A stretch of 64,000 nt of DNA from positions 4,908,166 through 4,972,165 of the forward strand of contig NC_135778.1 of assembly GCF_028453695.1 (NCBI RefSeq), in the 5' to 3' direction. Below are positions 24,877-36,029 of the stretch, in pieces. Below the pieces are notes generated by a model. That model searched no databases. It saw only the letters and a program-made list of their open reading frames with translations, and was not told the DNA's origin. Positions within the stretch are counted from its first letter, which is position 1, and the number at the start of each line of letters is the position of its first letter. Position numbers and translations under genes: made by a program. This stretch comes from Augochlora pura. Lineage: Eukaryota; Arthropoda; Insecta; Hymenoptera; Halictidae.

Positions 24877-27800
24877 GTTGGTTAACGTTGACAGCCTGTT
24901 GGCAGGTTCGCTGGGCGACAGTCGAAGAGCGTGACATTTTATTTTATAATTTTTGCCGCGTCTGCGATCGCTTTCCGATGGACATATTATTTCAGACGAT
25001 ATTTTACAGTCATTTCAGATAATTATTTGTGATAATCTTGATGGTCTCAGTGGGAATTGGCGATGCGAACGAATTGATAATTATCTGATGATTACGCGCT
25101 CCGTGTAATTATATTGTTGCATGCAAGATGTTATGCAACTATTTGCTTAAGAGAAAGTGATTCTACAGGAACACCTGGATTGGACAGAGAGAATACAGTT
25201 TTCAATGTAGTCTCTGATAAGTATCTGATCTAGCTTGTCTGGCCACGAGCAACCTTTCCTGTCCAAAGACAAACGTTGCAATACATTTTCCAATCTAGTA
25301 CATTTTAACCCTTTGCACTCGAATGGTGACTCAGAGGCACCACTAAAATTATTCTATTACGTTCGAAAATAATTTTTATAACAATAAAGTTTAGATTCAG
25401 AAAATTGTCGAGGAGTGAGACTGTCGCAACGAGTTGCAAGAATTAATTAAGAATTAAAGAACACTTTGTTGCATAGAATAGAAATACCATGGGCCAGAAA
25501 AATTGCTTCACATTTACAGTTGAAATTGCTTCGAGTGCAAAGGGTTAATTCTATTAGGATGCACAAAACACAGAAACATTGAAAAAGTAACCGATGCAAC
25601 TCAACATTTCATTTTTAATTCGTCTAAATAAAACACCGTAACTCGATGACATTTCTGAGATAGTTGGCGCGACGGTCGCGGTGTTAAACAATTTATCAAA
25701 ACAGCCGTAAGGTCGTTTTTCCTCGTCGATTACTGACAGAGTAATCGAGGCGTCAATCGAGCAATACCCGCGCTAACTATTGCTTTTAATTACAACGAGG
25801 TCTTGGAGGAAGAGGATGGTAAACCGGAGGACTTCAGAGTCTACGGATATGACGAGAAAGAAGTGGAAGGGTACGGAGAAGCAGAAGAGGAAGGAAGGGA
25901 GGAGGATGAAGGAGAAGAGGAGGAGGAACGAAGGGAGCCGGCGAAGCGTGTAGACGACGATTGGTATGTCGTGCCTTGGTACCGCAGTTTCGAAGGTGAA
26001 AAGTACGGGGAGTCGCTTTACGAGGGGGAAGAAGTAGGTGAGGAGGAGATGCCACTTTCCCCGTCGTACTCCGCGGAAAAGTTCGCGGTGGATGCGTCAC
26101 AGGTTGAATACGATCACGTGTTCGACGAGATGCATCGAGAGGTGCGCATATAAACCTGTCATTCTCCCTCGTTCTGCCCGTGGAGTTTGCTATTCCTCAC
26201 GACCTTCGTGATACATTAAGATTCTAAGGTTCTAAGGTCCCCGAGCCCGGCGACGTGTCCCCCCGATACTTTAATCCGCGGATTTGCACATAATGGCCTG
26301 CGCTCTTATTGTAAATACTGGCGATATAAATAATAAAACGGCGCTCCTGCCTGTCGATCTTGCCTCGCCGAGAACAGTTTCTCCAACTCGCGAAAATTTA
26401 GAGTACGCCAGTCGGAAGACCGTAACGTTGCGAGGACGATTTTTGCTTGCTTTGTTATCGGAGCTGCAGACAATAGGCTGATACAGTTTATGGATTATTA
26501 GGTAGCCACAAAGTTCTTTCTTGCATCGGATACGATAAGATGGTTGACTGAAATTTGTCTCGGAGCTCTTCAAGGCCGCCATAGTTAAAAAGACCTGGGT
26601 AAAAATGTGGTACTACAAATATTTTTATTTATTTGATGTACTCTATAATAGAATGAGACATTACAGAAATTCGAAAGTCATAGAGATAAGTAGATTAAAA
26701 ATACTTAATTATGTTCTCTGAATTCTATTTCTTTCAATTAATATCTAATAATTATGAAAATAATATTGAAGTGGTTACATTTCACGCGCGATAAACAATA
26801 TACTTATTTCAATCAAGTATTTCAGACTCATATTGTGATAAATATATTTTAAATGTTTGCTGTATATTTGCAAAATCAATGAAGTGTTTGGACCGTAAAT
26901 ACTTGTATTTCTCAGTTGAAAATTTTTTACCGAGCTCTGGACGAGAGTATCTCGTGCACCGACTGCTAAGAGATCATCCTTTCTTCGCGAAAGAATTTTT
27001 GTCCCGCGAGACGAAAGACGCTCCACGGGCGTGGAATCATAAACGACCGTAAACGACCTCTTCCCCCGTCTTTTACGTTAGTCCGCTGGCGACCGTGATT
27101 CGGTGATCGACAAGTTAAGGGACCTGCACAGCGATCTGTACGACCTGAAGCGAAAGAACAAACTGCTGGAAATATGGGTGCTTCGCTGCGTAAAGAAGGT
27201 CGAATCGTTTGTTGGACTCTGAACGACCGCTAGTGGGGAAACCCGCTCCTGACCGAATGGTTCGCGCAGACCGAGCAAAAGATGACGCGATCGGACCCGA
27301 TGAAGACCAACGAGGAATTGGAGCAGATGTACAAGGAGGACCTGCGGGTGTACAAGATGCAGGTCGACGACATACAGTCGCAGCAGAACGAGCTGATGTA
27401 CGAGATGCAGAGCTACGTCGACAAAGTCCAATCGATTCGAACGGAGACCGAGGATGCCTTTCGCGAGCTGCTGGATCGTGAGAAGGCCGTGGCCGTGGAC
27501 CTCGTCTTCGAGAAAACTGGGAAGAAGGTCACGGAGAAGATGATGAACGCCCTGACGCGGCGCCAGGTGCCCCGCTCTTTTTTTTTTCCGCCTATCAATT
27601 ATTATTAACACGTTACCCGTCTCTTCCGTCTCTAATAGACTTCTTACGGCCGACGATTAACAGCCCAGGGGAATCAATTAATCAGTTACTTTTCTTTTTT
27701 TCTACGGGCACCGCTAGCAAATTACGATCGTAAAGCGATAAAGCGATAAAGCGGCGTAACGATTTCTTTTAAGAGAAATTAATCGATCCCTTATCGGGGA

Positions 27801-29340
27801 AAAAGGCCGCCGCTAATAGGCTTCCGTGTAGCGAGGCGTTAGGTCTCTGTACGGTCAGTTGATCCCCGAGATTTCTTTTTTCTTTTTCCCCCCTCGCGAT
27901 AGATAGCGCGCTCCGAGGTCTTGACCCAGAGTCGAAGGAAGTTTATAATCCTCAAGCATTGTCTCGACGATCTGAAAGCTCGGCTGAAAGGCGTGGAGAC
28001 ACTCGGCGAGGGGATGACCACGATGGATTACGAGGCGCTCCATGTTGCTAATATCGGCTACAAGGATAAATTGGACGAGCGGGACCAAGAGCTCGAGAAC
28101 CTGCGCATCAAGTACGTTTCGCGCGCTCGCGGTTCCATACGGCGAAGGCAAATTACCATTATTGTTCATTTATTGCACGCGAGGAAAGCGTCGGCCGCGG
28201 GTTACAGAAAAATCATTAGGAACGGACGCGGCGAATTCTTTTTCTCTTCATTTCGATCTCGAGATAGGAAATGCAAATCATTTGCACGAAATTATAACTG
28301 TAAACATGTGCAGTGGTTCCATACATCTCACATACGTTCCACATAAAAATATACACTATTATAATTAATAATTAATTTTTATTATTATTTCGTGTTCGTT
28401 TATGCAGCCTTTTCTTTTCACATTAATTCTCTATGCAATTTAATCACTTATTGGATATTAACTTCCACGTTTATATTTACATTTTTAATAAAAATTAAGT
28501 TGTCTATATAGAATTAGAAAAAGTGTTTCCAATAAATTTTTAGAACCCTCCTTTTTGTATCGGATACAGGTCTCCTGTAACACTTGTATATGTATTACTT
28601 GCGGCAATCATTGCAATAACGCTCTATAAAAATCAGAATGAACGTCTTATTATTATAAATTAATATAAGACAGTTGCTGGTCTGTAAATCTAGCGTTAAT
28701 TTTATAAAATTTTCGAGGCTGTGACGTGGCAGTCAAAGCGTATTTCTGTCCCAAATTCCGTAATTGAGGTCTAGAGCTTTATCGATTCAAAAGCAGATAC
28801 TGTAGATAACTGTGCAGATAAAGCTGTACCAAATCGAGAAAAAAGGACGAACGAATTTTGAAATTATACGGAATAATAATCAGACTGACGAGCGAAACGA
28901 AATTACGAACAGAATCGCGGAGACGGTGAACGGCGTGGCTCAGTACAAGGAGAAAGAAGTTTGCCTGGCGGAGGACATAATGATCGAGGAAGAGCGTCTG
29001 AAGGCCCGTCGCAGCAGGACCACCAAGATCCGCGAGATGGTAAACAAATCGCGGGTGAAGTTGAAGGAGCTGCGGGTCGACTTCAGCGAGAAGAAAACCA
29101 ACGCGGGGCTTCTGGTGGCATTGTAAGATCTTTTCGGCCTTCGAGCGCGCGTACGCGCTTTGCCCGACTCCTTTGTCATTGAGGTTTCGTCGACACAGGC
29201 CGGAGCTGATAGAGATGGAAAGGAAGATGAACATGAGGGACAATCTGAAAAAGGACGTGCAGGCGCTCGAGCGCGAAATCAAGCAGTACAAGCTGGCGAA
29301 GCATCCGTCCCTGGTATCGAAAGAGCAGATCCTTCTTTAA
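24808..29340 (+). CDS. CCDC96: CCDC96-like (FAP184 family) axonemal coiled-coil protein, complete 7-exon gene
   Basis: Spliced coding sequence 24808-24876, 25800-26141, 27082-27177, 27234-27566, 27903-28111, 28913-29122, 29199-29340, about 466 residues. Every junction has GT..AG ends and the frame is continuous (phases 0,0,0,0,2,2). The N-terminal half is acidic, with long Glu runs around residues 45-70. The C-terminal half is charged coiled coil. Residues such as MDYEALHVANIGYKDKLDE, followed across an intron by KIAETVNGVAQYKEK, match the DUF4201 pattern of CCDC96/CCDC113 (FEQL..EN..Y..KI-ERN-ELL.L..KI..T...L...KEK). CCDC96 and CCDC113 form a complex on axonemal doublets near radial spoke 3 and the nexin-dynein regulatory complex in motile cilia, so a sperm-flagellum role is likely in an insect. 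The Glu-rich N terminus and length favour CCDC96 over CCDC113. The donors of introns 1-4 (GTTGGT, GTGCGC, GTGCTT, GTGCCC) are weak, so those edges are less certain than the last two. The family is recognised from memory of its pattern, not from a database search. Confidence 0.75.
25305..25548 (+). mobile_element. Family A MITE, copy 5, inside intron 1 of the CCDC96-like gene
   Basis: TTAA-bounded with intact 18-bp terminal repeats. It lies within intron 1 (24877-25799), in the same orientation as the gene, and makes up about a quarter of that intron. Confidence 0.85.
25800..26141 (+). CDS. CCDC96: CCDC96-like gene, coding exon 2 (acidic region)
   Basis: The acceptor AG is at 25798-25799, the frame is phase 0, and there are 114 codons. 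The product is very acidic (repeated Glu/Asp with Gly and Tyr) and ends in a more structured segment containing VEYDHVFDEMHRE. The donor is GAG|GTGCGC, and the unspliced frame ends ten bases later at a TAA. Glu-rich N-terminal regions are typical of CCDC96. Confidence 0.65.
27082..27177 (+). CDS. CCDC96: CCDC96-like gene, coding exon 3
   Basis: The acceptor is CGTTAG| at 27080-27081. The 32 codons encode a heptad-like helix (DSVIDKLRDLHSDLYDLKRK). The donor is uncertain. GTGCTT at 27178 gives a 56-base intron. The stronger GTAAAG at 27190 would add four codons but would leave only 44 bases before the acceptor used here, or 80 bases if the AG at 27268-27269 is used instead. All of these choices keep phase 0. 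Confidence 0.6.
27234..27566 (+). CDS. CCDC96: CCDC96-like gene, coding exon 4 (coiled coil)
   Basis: 111 codons starting after TAG| at 27231-27233. The segment LLTEWFAQTEQK followed by a long charged helix is consistent with the coiled coil before the DUF4201 core. It ends at CGCCAG|GTGCCC in phase 0. The sequence directly after the donor is a T-run that does not look coding. Confidence 0.7.
27903..28111 (+). CDS. CCDC96: CCDC96-like gene, coding exon 5 (DUF4201 core)
   Basis: Phase 0 start after AG at 27901-27902. The next AG, four bases on, would shift the frame into a stop. The exon encodes the most family-specific part: an Arg/Lys-rich helix, then LGEGMTTMDYEALHVANIGY and KDKLDERDQELENLRIK. 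This parallels the (I/M)DFEQL..EN...KI-ERN-EL signature of CCDC96/CCDC113. The donor is a strong AA|GTACGT in phase 2. Confidence 0.8.
28913..29122 (+). CDS. CCDC96: CCDC96-like gene, coding exon 6 (DUF4201 continued)
   Basis: The acceptor is ACGAACAG|. The first base completes the Lys codon split by the intron, giving the smooth family motif IKIAETVNGVAQYKEKE. It continues as a long helix rich in Arg/Lys/Glu and ends at a strong donor GCATT|GTAAGA in phase 2. Confidence 0.78.
29199..29340 (+). CDS. CCDC96: CCDC96-like gene, last coding exon (stop)
   Basis: The acceptor is CGACACAG|. The first base completes a Leu codon, then PELIEMERKMNMRDNLKKD and a short tail ending at TAA 29338-29340. 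The preceding intron is only 76 bases. The C-terminal length after the DUF4201 core matches the family. Confidence 0.78.
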
Positions 29341-29465
29341 GATAATTCACGTAGAATCGAGGGGGTGTCTATTCCTTGACAAATCGGAAATTTCTTGTCC
29401 GGAAGTAGCATTCGTTTTATTTTTATCGTTCAATCTGTTGCTTTTACGAAAATGGCAAGGCACTG

Positions 29466-29471
29466 AATAAA
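29466..29471 (+). promoter_or_regulatory. Candidate polyadenylation signal of the CCDC96-like gene
   Basis: AATAAA lies about 125 bases after the stop codon, in otherwise non-coding sequence. This is the expected position for 3' end formation, although it is a common hexamer in AT-rich DNA. Confidence 0.4.
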
Positions 29472-29557
29472 TGATGAATTAGTGGGTCGAGGTGACCGAT
29501 AAAATCAATTTTGACAATCTGTGTTGCCTTTCGATACTTTTTGCGGGTTATGCGATT

Positions 29558-29827
29558 TTAACTCTTTAATATTCGAAGCTATTCAAATTGCAAAAATTGA
29601 GGTATTTTTTTCCAACGTGCGATGCTCTCATTTCGTACCATTTTCTTATTATTATACATACACGTGAAATTGCGATTATTTTCTGGTACAATGAGAACCA
29701 ATTTAATAATGTGAAAAATACTTTAGGAAACGACACAGCCGAATCTCCAAAATACGAATGATTTATTATGTAAATGGTTTTTATACGAAATCGGTATACT
29801 CTATGTCAACCCACAGCAAAGGGTTAA
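29558..29827 (-). mobile_element. Diverged family A MITE, copy 6 (reverse)
   Basis: The left end TTAACTCTTTAATATTCGAAG and right end CAGCAAAGGGTTAA are recognisable but decayed versions of the family repeats, and the interior is poorly conserved. It shares its right TTAA with the next copy and begins about 220 bases after the CCDC96-like stop codon. Confidence 0.45.
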
Positions 29828-30064
29828 CGTTTAATGGTGACTCCGAGGCATCACTAAAGTTATTCTATTGCGTTCGATAATAATTCTTATAATAATAAAG
29901 TCAAGATTTAAAAAAATTGTTGAGTAATGAAATTGTTGCTATAAATCGCAAGAATCAATTTCGTAGGCGTAAAGGTGCACTTTATTGTACAGAATAGAAA
30001 TACCATGAGCCAGGAGAATTATTTCATATTTTTAGATAAAACGGCTTCGAGTGCAAAGGGTTAA
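29824..30064 (+). mobile_element. Family A MITE, copy 7, with damaged left end
   Basis: The right end CTTCGAGTGCAAAGGGTTAA is perfect, and the GGTGACTCCGAGGCATCACT block is present. The left terminal repeat is reduced to TTAACGTTTAAT, so the CCCTTTGCACTCGA part has been lost or rewritten at the junction with copy 6. Confidence 0.75.
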
Positions 30065-31174
30065 AATATCGATATCATTGAAAATTGACGGTACGATCGC
30101 TCCGGGCCCGTCTTCGGGCAGAAGTTCTCCGGTCCCGACCCGTAAAGACAACGATGAAAAGTTGGCTAGGCCTCGGCCAACGTCTCCGAGACATTTCGCG
30201 CGGCAGGCGTGCTAAAAATCGCGGGCACCTCGGATGTTACACGGCGAGGGCGTACAATGGTCCGAGGCTTCAATCGCGTCTCGCGTTTTCCACGGAGCGG
30301 ACGCGCGCGTGTAGCTGTCCCGGCTTATCTCGCGAGCAATTTATCACCGGTTCCCGCGGGATTCGCGAGACTCCTCTCGGAAATCGTATTAATTTGACCG
30401 GCCGTGTCAGGCCGCCCACAGCAGTCCCGCGGCCCGTCGACACGATCGGAGGGTACATATTAATCGAATCACCGCGGTATCTCGTGGCGTCGCGGGCATT
30501 TTTCGACGCGACGCGCCGGCCAACACGCCGCCACGGGGTTCGGGCTCTCGGGCTCTCGGGCTCTCGGGGCCCGCGCGGTGCGTATTAATTATGAGGCGAC
30601 GCGGCAAAAATGCCGGACCGATGCGTGCAACAAGAGTCGCTATGCGTGACGAACGCGGCGGCGCTCGCATCGCGAACTCGGTCAACGCCGCTCGCGGAAC
30701 GAGCGCGTGCGTGTAACTGATTTTGCAAACCTCGGTTTCCATGCATACGGAATGAAAGCAGAAAACACGATATAAATTGGCTGCTCCGGGGGAATATTAA
30801 TTCCCTCCGTGGCGGACGCCGCGACCCCCACCCCCTTACCCCGCACCGGCCCGTTCGTTAATTAACGCGGGATCGCAGCGCGCGCGCTCGCTCTCTCTTT
30901 ATTTCTGCCCTTCTGCGAACGAACGCCGAGCCTTGAAATACGAACCCGGAGTCGTCCCCTCTAAAGAATCGTTCCGAAAAATTGCGTTGCTTGTACTACG
31001 CGCGGCTTGTAATTGCGGGAACGTAATTGCTGTCGAACGCTTTGCCAAAATAATTAGCCGTAAATCAGACCGGGACGGTCGTATAGGACGCTCTCGGTTT
31101 TCTCTCGGTATTCGAGCGGAAGGGATCCGAGTTCGGCAAATATTAGTCCGATTGACATGAACTCATGCTCACGA
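30065..31174. other. CpG-rich gene-free block
   Basis: Very CpG-rich with AATTAATT-type interruptions and the 8-bp repeat. Open frames are Arg-rich and overlap on both strands. No exon recognised. Confidence 0.4.
30541..30568. repeat. 8-bp tandem repeat
   Basis: Three and a half copies of CGGGCTCT. Confidence 0.85.
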
Positions 31175-31422
31175 TTAACCTTTTAGATACGGCAGGATTT
31201 TGCGCAAATAAAGTTTTTCGTAACTAAATTACGATTTTCTCTTAATATATATTTTTTCCGGATATCTATATATAGTACTAATAACATATATTCTTTTCGT
31301 AATATATTGTATATACACACTTTCACTTTAATTGTTTGCTTTAATGAATAATAAAACAATTGAGTAAAGCACGAGCCATTCGCGAAAGCCACTATAGTGG
31401 CGCGTAGTATCTAAAAGGTTAA
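31175..31422. mobile_element. Family F TTAA element
   Basis: TTAACCTTTTAGATAC at the left and GTATCTAAAAGGTTAA at the right form a perfect 16-bp inverted repeat including TTAA, 248 bp, with an AT-rich interior and no coding capacity. Single copy in the window. Confidence 0.8.
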
Positions 31423-31789
31423 TGAGCAGGATTAGGTAGTAATCAACTAGTATGAAACAAAAGTTGATCGTTATTAAGACAATAATCACCGATCGCGTAA
31501 AGGATTACTTTCTTTTCAGTATGATTAACTGAACGGTAGTTAGCATAATTCTGAACAATTCTTAGAATTTCTCAATATACTTCATAATTCAATGGAAGAA
31601 TTTTTCTATGTGAACCCAACAGCAAGTGAAGAGAAACGATAGATTAATCAGTAATTATGATTACTGATTTATTACCATTACTGTCCAACTCTAGACGGAA
31701 TTACACATCGAACGGATTGCGGACTCGCATTAACACGTTTCGTGCCGAGTTGTATTTAGTCGACTTCATTCCGGTGAATCGACGCTTTA

Positions 31790-32093
31790 TTAACCCTTTG
31801 ACTACTGTTGGCGCCTATTGGCGTCCGAAACATGTTAGCTTCCTGGTACTTGGCGCCAATAGGCGTCAAGATCAAATTTCGCCCCCGTTTATTATTAAAT
31901 TTGATTAATTATATACTGTGTAATATTTACGTTATATATTGTAAAAAAAGCTTATAATTATTGTCCACTTCAAGTAACGTTGGTTTAATGTAATAAAATT
32001 CAATATATTGAATATTTTAATATACTTCCTCAGAAATGCATGTCTAACAAAAAACTACGGCCGTTCGATAGTCTGCCGTAGCCAAAGGGTTAA
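31790..32093 (+). mobile_element. Family B piggyBac-like MITE, copy 1
   Basis: TTAACCCTTTGACTACTG at the left and TAGCCAAAGGGTTAA at the right, about 304 bp. Inside the left end the motif TTGGCGCCTATTGGCG and its partner GGCGCCAATAGGCG form a second, subterminal inverted pair. No coding capacity. Confidence 0.85.
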
Positions 32094-32207
32094 TTATCGT
32101 CGATATAACCATGAAACAGACTTATTATGGATCCATCCTTTCGGTGGAAATTATTACTTCGATTCTAGCTTCTTATAAAATAATTTTTTAACGCGCTAAA
32201 TAGACAT

Positions 32208-32443
32208 TTAACCCTCTTAGTACCGAACAACAATATATCGTTGTTGGCTATTGTTGAAAAGATAGTATTCTTAATATTTTTATTAAACAACAATTTCATT
32301 TCTTCTTCCTTTTAGAATTTCTTATTTATCAGGCTTTCCAAAATTCTTGCAATTTCTTCCCGAAATTTTATGAAACTTTGTCAAACGAATTTTAAACATT
32401 TCGCTGAGAAACAGACTCTTTCGGCCGGTACCAAGAGGGTTAA
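32208..32443 (-). mobile_element. Family C piggyBac-like MITE, copy 2 (reverse)
   Basis: TTAACCCTCTTAGTACCG at the left and CCGGTACCAAGAGGGTTAA at the right, 236 bp. The interior matches copy 1 in the opposite orientation (the AACAACAATATATCGTTGTT block is at the left). Confidence 0.88.
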
Positions 32444-35400
32444 GCGTGTACCGCTGATGGTACACGTGGCACGGAATGTGTCAAACAGCACTCGGCGTGC
32501 AAAGAATATTTTCGAATGAAACGTTCGGCGCTGGATAATCGTTCGAAACGTCGCCGCGACGAGTCCCGCGTCTCGAGTTCCATACAACGAAGTGGAATTC
32601 GCGTTGAAGCGAATAATCTCCGGTAGCTAACAGATGAAAAATCCGCGCGACAACCTCCGGCGATTGTGCCGGCGAGTTCGTTCGCTTTTCAGCGAATCCG
32701 CGGGCCGTTGCTGCGCGCGCCGGTGTTCGCGCGGCGCGAGGCAATCACGGAGGCTTTCGTTTCGCAATCTCTCCGTTCCACCCCGCGATGAGTTAGCGTT
32801 AGATTAGCAAAAGCGCTTCATTGTCAGCGTGTGGGCAGTTTCATTCATTCGTCCGCCCACGCGGCTGGAAACGGCGTTATTCGAAAGAAACCGGGAAAGG
32901 TTATGTGCGCGCGCGCGCGCGCGGTTCTCGCCCAGGTTCTCGCCGGGGAAATGCGCAAGCGCGAAAGGTACGTCTATTAATTTCGCGTGGGCGTCGGACG
33001 CGGACTCGGTATCGGACGATAAAATCGGATGGAGGGTGTATACCTCCCCCATTAAGGCCCCCGCGATACAAAACAATACGATAATTGTTGAAATATCGAC
33101 TTGTTCTGGAAAAATAATCTTGTCTCGGACTTGTTTAATTCTTCGAGTATTAAATGTTGTTCTTGGCTTGCGACTTTACATTAGTCTTGTGATAATTACT
33201 TTTTTCGGTTAACACTTCTTTATAAACGTTAATACTATATAAATATTATAAAATAAAAGTAAATGATTAAACCCAGCATTTCTCTATGTAATTTTGTGAC
33301 TGAAAATTAAACATAGTAGAACATAACTAATCCTCTATCAGTATTCTACAATGTTTCATTTGGTACGACATAATCGTATACGTAAAGTATCTTTTATTGT
33401 AGGAAACAAAACAATGTTCTTAATGTAAATAATAAATTTAAAAAGTTCAAATTATTTTAATTCGTTAGTATAAGTACAGCATTGTATTCAACAATATTCG
33501 AAGCGAATCGAAAATTAAAGAAAGAAGCAAGACTAATATTCTTCCCAATTATCGAGTATATTATCTTATATTTTTTTACATGCTTGCGTTGAAGAGTCTC
33601 GATTCGGTGTTGAGAAATACTTCAAATTTCTAGCCTCGTGGTTGTCTAGGTTTTTCGAGACGACGCGCTATCGATATTATTCATTTGGTAGCCCTATCTC
33701 GGATCGAAAGGGCGCGCACGCATCGGAAACGGGGGGGGCCCCGCCGTGGATCGCCTTGGGTCCCTTCGGTCGCGGACCTGTTCGCATGATTTCGGGCCAA
33801 TTAGGGCCGGCGTGCGGGGCCATTAATTCTTTTTGGTAATTTGTCCGTGGCCGGAATTGATTTAAGGCCGACGCGTGGACCGACGGGCCCAAGACGAATG
33901 GTCGGCCGTGCAACACGAAAAGAGATGACGTGTCAATTATGCTACCCTACAATCCGGCCCCGGAAAGTTATACCGCGATCGGCCGCGGCGACAAGCGGAA
34001 AGATAAATCACGGTAAATCCCTCTTCGATTGGGCCCCGATCGGACGATTATTTATATCCGTCATTCTCGAATCAACGGCTCCGTTATATCCGCTGCGCCG
34101 CGCGCGCGCTCGCGCGCACCGTACGCAGCTGCAACTCGTTCTCTCGGCGCGATGCATAATGCCCCGGCCCCGCTTGTAGCCACGCATTATTGAACACGAT
34201 TCCATTCGATGCGACTTACGCTCGATCACGTAACTAATAAACGTTACCTTTCGCGACCAACTCGCTAATTCCCTCTGTCAAAGGTATCCATCTTCGGAGA
34301 CCGCTCCGAGAGCGAGAGAGAGAGAGAGAGAGAGAGACTCGATACCTGCGCTTTACCTGTCCCGATCCCGCCGATAATGCGACCCATTCTTCCCCGGGCC
34401 CACTTTCACGGTGTCTCGTCTACCTGCTTCCCTTTCGTCCAGCAGAATTTCCCAGAAAATCAACCTGCTTTCCCCGAAACACGAACCGAACGCGCTCAGC
34501 CTGACTGGAAAACTCTTAACTTCGAGCAAGAATTTGTATCTGGATTGCTGATCTTTGTACAAAGCAAAAATCTTCTGCTCCAATTATAAATAGAAAGAAT
34601 GTGGATAGTTCTATGTTTTTTCAATCGATTTAATCTTGAATTATTTTTATAGCGTCGAGTAACGCGTCGGTCGCATGTGAGTGATGTTTGACTATGACTC
34701 AGCATTTCTATTGCTATACATTCAAACAAACTGGATTTTACTAGGATTTTTCGAGTGCAGAAAAATTAACATATGATTTACTATGATACATTTTACTTTT
34801 CTAGTTTCATATTCGTTAATTAAATTATCGCGAATTTGAAGCATTTTGGGGTTGAGTTTTGACACTTCCTGTGTACATTTTCGTACTTAATAGTGACATT
34901 AGTGCATTAAGCTTCTGATAGCTTTCTCTTAATTCAAGGTGCAATAAAATGACGGAGATACTTATACGTCAATTTTCTAGAGGTTTTTGTAAATAGAAAA
35001 TTCTCGCGAAATCAGTGTCGAGAGATTGAAACAACTTGTATGGCATTTTAATCTCAAGAAATAAATAATTAATTGACTTTAGAGATGAAAACTTAAATAT
35101 ATCTTAATCGGTAAATATAAAGTTACGTGCGCTTGAAAATAAACTAAAGGTCCAGTAATTGTCCATCTCGGAATAACTGGCCTCGTTATCGCGGCTGTCC
35201 CGTGACCGTTTCCGGTCGAGGCTAGAAGTGTCGGCGGCCCGCGCTCGCAAGGATAATAAAGAGCGACACCTCGCGATCGAGACGTCGCGTAAGCCCGGGT
35301 GGCTCCGGGTCCCGAAGACAACGGCATGCGAAACAGAGAGAAATCCTCCGGCGAATTATGCAGATCCCCGCGGTATTTGCATTTCGTTAGCATACACGCC

Positions 35401-36029
35401 GCGGCTGTTTCGTTGCACGTTGCGAGAGATCTCTGCGGCGCGGGCCTCGCCGTCTCCCCCTGGACTTTCATCTATTTACCATAAAAAAGTGTACGGTGGC
35501 CCGATGGATCCCGTGGCCGGTCTCACGCCGCCTCGCCCTGTCCCGATCCACGGCGCGAGCAAGCTTCCCGCGGAATCGATCCTGTCGATCTCTCGATCTC
35601 GCCGATGTCGATGGAAACGCGCGCACTTTTCCGCGCTAATGCCATTTCGACGCGATTTCTTATAGCCACGCACACGGCTCCGTCTTCTCGGTACTCGTAC
35701 AGGAAACTGGGACGATCGATCTGTCATGATCGGCTGCTTCTGCAACGAGATTACGAAGCTCTCGTGTTCGAGCAAGGGGTTTAACACGTGCCAGAGAACT
35801 CTTTGCGCCCTCTTTACGGAAGCAGAGTTCTTTCGTCGCCACTCGACGATCGCGCTTCTTTTGTTTTTGCTTCGAAGTGCAAGAATATTTGCCAGAATAA
35901 GTGGTTTAAATGCTGATGATAACTACACTGTAGATTTTTATGAAAATTCAAGCTTCCGTACAGAAGTTGAAGGAAGAAAAGATGTCTTGCATTAACTAAA
36001 ATATTCCTATAATAATATTATTAGTTCTG
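32444..36029. other. Gene-free stretch
   Basis: CpG-rich 32450-33070 with a (GC)n run near 32908, AT-rich 33080-33600, CpG-rich 33640-34480, AT-rich 34560-35130, CpG-rich 35140-35870. No supported gene. Confidence 0.4.
34313..34337. repeat. (GA)n microsatellite
   Basis: 25 bases of uninterrupted GA. Confidence 0.95.

Noticed and set aside
27078..27611. 177-codon antisense open frame
   Set aside because: Shadow of CCDC96-like exons 3 and 4. The + strand frame has splice sites and family motifs.
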